From: Microvelia longipes
Lineage: Eukaryota; Arthropoda; Insecta; Hemiptera; Veliidae
Direction of reading: 5' to 3'
DNA: 64,000 bases
Assembly: GCA_018340805.1 (NCBI GenBank)
Contig: JACMZG010001911.1
Location: forward strand, 35,551,248 to 35,615,247
Part shown: piece after piece, positions 61,858-64,000 of the stretch
How the letters are laid out: each line of letters opens with the position of its first letter
Numbering within the stretch: position 1 is the stretch's first letter
Position numbers and translations under genes: made by a program
Notes under the pieces: generated by a model
Seen by the model: only the letters and a program-made list of their open reading frames with translations
The model's database searches: none
Told to the model about the DNA's origin: nothing

Positions 61858-64000
61858 CATAACAATTTAATTTAGAACTCAATGAAATAAACGAAATGAA
61901 TATTACAAGTAAAGTAATAAAAGTAATAAAACATTTTAACAAAGCAAAACTGATTTTTCAAAAAAAATCAGATTCGGTTGCTTGTGTTAATCGAAAGATA
62001 AAATAAAAAGGAAAAGAATGCTTGTAAGAAGTTAGTAACGTCGATGTTTATGTAGAGATTTTTACGATTTCATTGAATACTATTTTTCTGTTTAATAATT
62101 GAATCGTGAGAAATCTGTATAGAAAGTGAATTAGTTACATTAACTCTAGTGATTTTCTAAATGCATGTTTTTAGAAAGCACAAAAATTTATAGAGGTTTT
62201 ATTAATGATTTATTTTAGTAAGGCTATATTTATTATAAATAATATACATTGTTACTTAACCATATACCTTAAAATTGAATAGTAAAACTTAAGCATAGTT
62301 GAAATTTTAAAAATCAATTATTTAGAATTAATTAATTACGTAGAATTAATTAATAATTGAGTCTTTTTAAATTCAGAAATTCAAAAAATAAGTTGTTCCA
62401 AAACAATTAAAATTAGGAAAGTTTAAATAAAAGAAAATATCGGATGGGAATTCCCTAAAAGAAACCATGGTAGATTAAGATGATGAGAAGACTCACTAAA
62501 GAAAAAATATATACATTGTTTACATTAAAAGAACGTACATTTAAAAGCTGGCTGTGACTTAAAGACAAATTCGAATAAAAATTCTATGTCGTATTCGAGA
62601 AGAGAATAATGAGTATAAATTACAACTCGTAAGATCCCTTTTAAGTTAATCCAATTTTCAAAAAGTAAATGAACCTGTTTCTGTGAAAATTTCGATCCCG
62701 AATTTTCCATGATTTTTGGTTTCTGTATCAAACTCATTGTGATCCGAGATATTTTACGAATTGCCAATTGACTTGTTTAATTAATAATCTGCATTTTACA
62801 AAAATGTCCCAACATTATTATTAATGTTATTTATTTGTACATTTTGTCTTTAAATGTATTTTATATACCTCTTAAGAACTTATGTTAACGTTACGCCTAA
62901 ATAAAAAAAAAATGTTTATGTATCTTTTCATTAATTTATCTGTTTTGAGCTACATGGTAATTATTGTCTTGATTTGTAATGTATGTCACATACTATATTG
63001 TTAGATATTGAACTTGAGTATGGTATCAAGTTGAGTATCGTATTTAAGTGTGCACTGCTGATGCTATGTTGTTCATATTTCCCAAATTACTCCGTTCCTA
63101 TACATACAGACTTGAAATTTTCTACAGGTGGTTATAACATTATTTAAATGGAACACTTTGATTTAATGTTTCGATATCATGCTCAAAAACCGTTTTTTTT
63201 GAGCAAAAAATTTTTGTTCTTCTTTAAAAAATCTATGTCAAAAGGTTTCATTCTAAAGGTTTAAATGAAGCGTCCACCAAATTTGTGGCGACTATATTAA
63301 TGCATAAACTAATGAAACAATCAAATACGATTTTATCGTAGAAGAAGTTTTCTACGAGATTTTTCACAACCATGTACACAAAACTAGCAGTTTGTTTGTG
63401 TTTTAGATGTTTAATAAAATTATTAAGTTATTATTAAAAAGTGCCTTAATTTTGCTTAATAATGACAATGAAAACCCGGTGAAAAGTTAAATTAGAAAAC
63501 TAATTTAAGTTTTAACGTTATTATTTTTCTGCAAAACCTTATTTTACACCTTCTCTAAATGCGTAACATCAGAATTATAACTAATTATATTATATCAAAT
63601 AATAACTCACAGAAGAGAAATTCATTTCGATGAATTTGACAGAAACAGGTGCCTTACTTTATCACAATAAATATTATATTATATACCATTCTATCGGTTT
63701 TCATATTAGACTTAAGTTATTTTTAGTCATTATTTTATTTAATTTAGCTTCTACAATACATTTTAATTTGTATATTTAAATTTATAAATTATGTATGTTA
63801 TTAATAATATAAATTTATTATTTAAAATAAAGAGAACTGTGATAACCCTTGATGGTTTTCAGTGTATTTTTTATTTACGTTTGAGAGAAAGACAGCGGTA
63901 ACCTTTAGACCAAATCCGCAATGGCTTAAAATTTCAAACTTATGAGTATATAGGTTAACTTATTTTTTAGGTTATGAGTACATTTAATACTGGATAGCCA
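61858..64000. other. Amt 3' UTR and downstream region, no further gene seen
   Basis: AATAAA-type signals follow the Amt stop near 61886 and 62008, but the true polyadenylation site cannot be chosen by eye. The rest is AT-rich without coding evidence. A short inverted repeat, TCGTAGAAGAAGTTTTCTACGA, split as arms TCGTAGAA and TTCTACGA, is near 63337-63358. Confidence 0.45.

Overview
This window looks like nuclear DNA of an insect. It is strongly AT-rich, its genes are split by short GT-AG introns, and it carries many microsatellites, SINE-like elements and short inverted-repeat (MITE-like) elements. The order is not fixed; the gene families are general insect ones. There are no operons, ribosome binding sites or CRISPR arrays.

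Four genes are supported. (1) 1305-13980, + strand: a 13-coding-exon gene for a type II membrane mosaic protein of 737 residues. Its order is TM, SEA, Frizzled CRD, two LDLa, SRCR-like and trypsin-like domain, the layout of corin (atrial natriuretic peptide-converting enzyme). All three catalytic residues of the protease domain are replaced, so it reads as a pseudo-protease. (2) 20617-21258, - strand: single-exon phosphatidylinositol synthase (213 aa). (3) 21826-22164, + strand: single-exon DAD1, a subunit of oligosaccharyltransferase (112 aa). PIS and DAD1 are ER membrane proteins transcribed divergently from a shared 567-bp spacer. (4) 50336-61857, + strand: a 10-coding-exon Amt-type ammonium transporter (494 aa) with the twin pore histidines kept.

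Between DAD1 and Amt lies about 28 kb without a convincing gene. It holds interspersed repeats, TA microsatellites, palindromes and a minisatellite. One repeat family recurs on both strands; three copies include a segment resembling the internal promoter region of 5S rRNA, which suggests a 5S-derived SINE. Other elements are tRNA-like SINEs (5510-5985, 11606-11852, 26645-26880, 56990-57260), a Tc1/mariner-type MITE (14046-14459), an 814-bp terminal-inverted-repeat element inside a corin-like intron, and a tandem array in an Amt intron whose units each contain a hairpin with compensatory base changes.

The observations most worth following are the catalytically dead corin-like protein, the hairpin array with covariation, the 5S-like SINE family and a perfect 59-bp-arm palindrome at 36519-36640. 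I found no clear multi-gene novel system. Exon boundaries were derived by reading splice sites and checking that phases join; 5' noncoding exons and transcript ends were not located.
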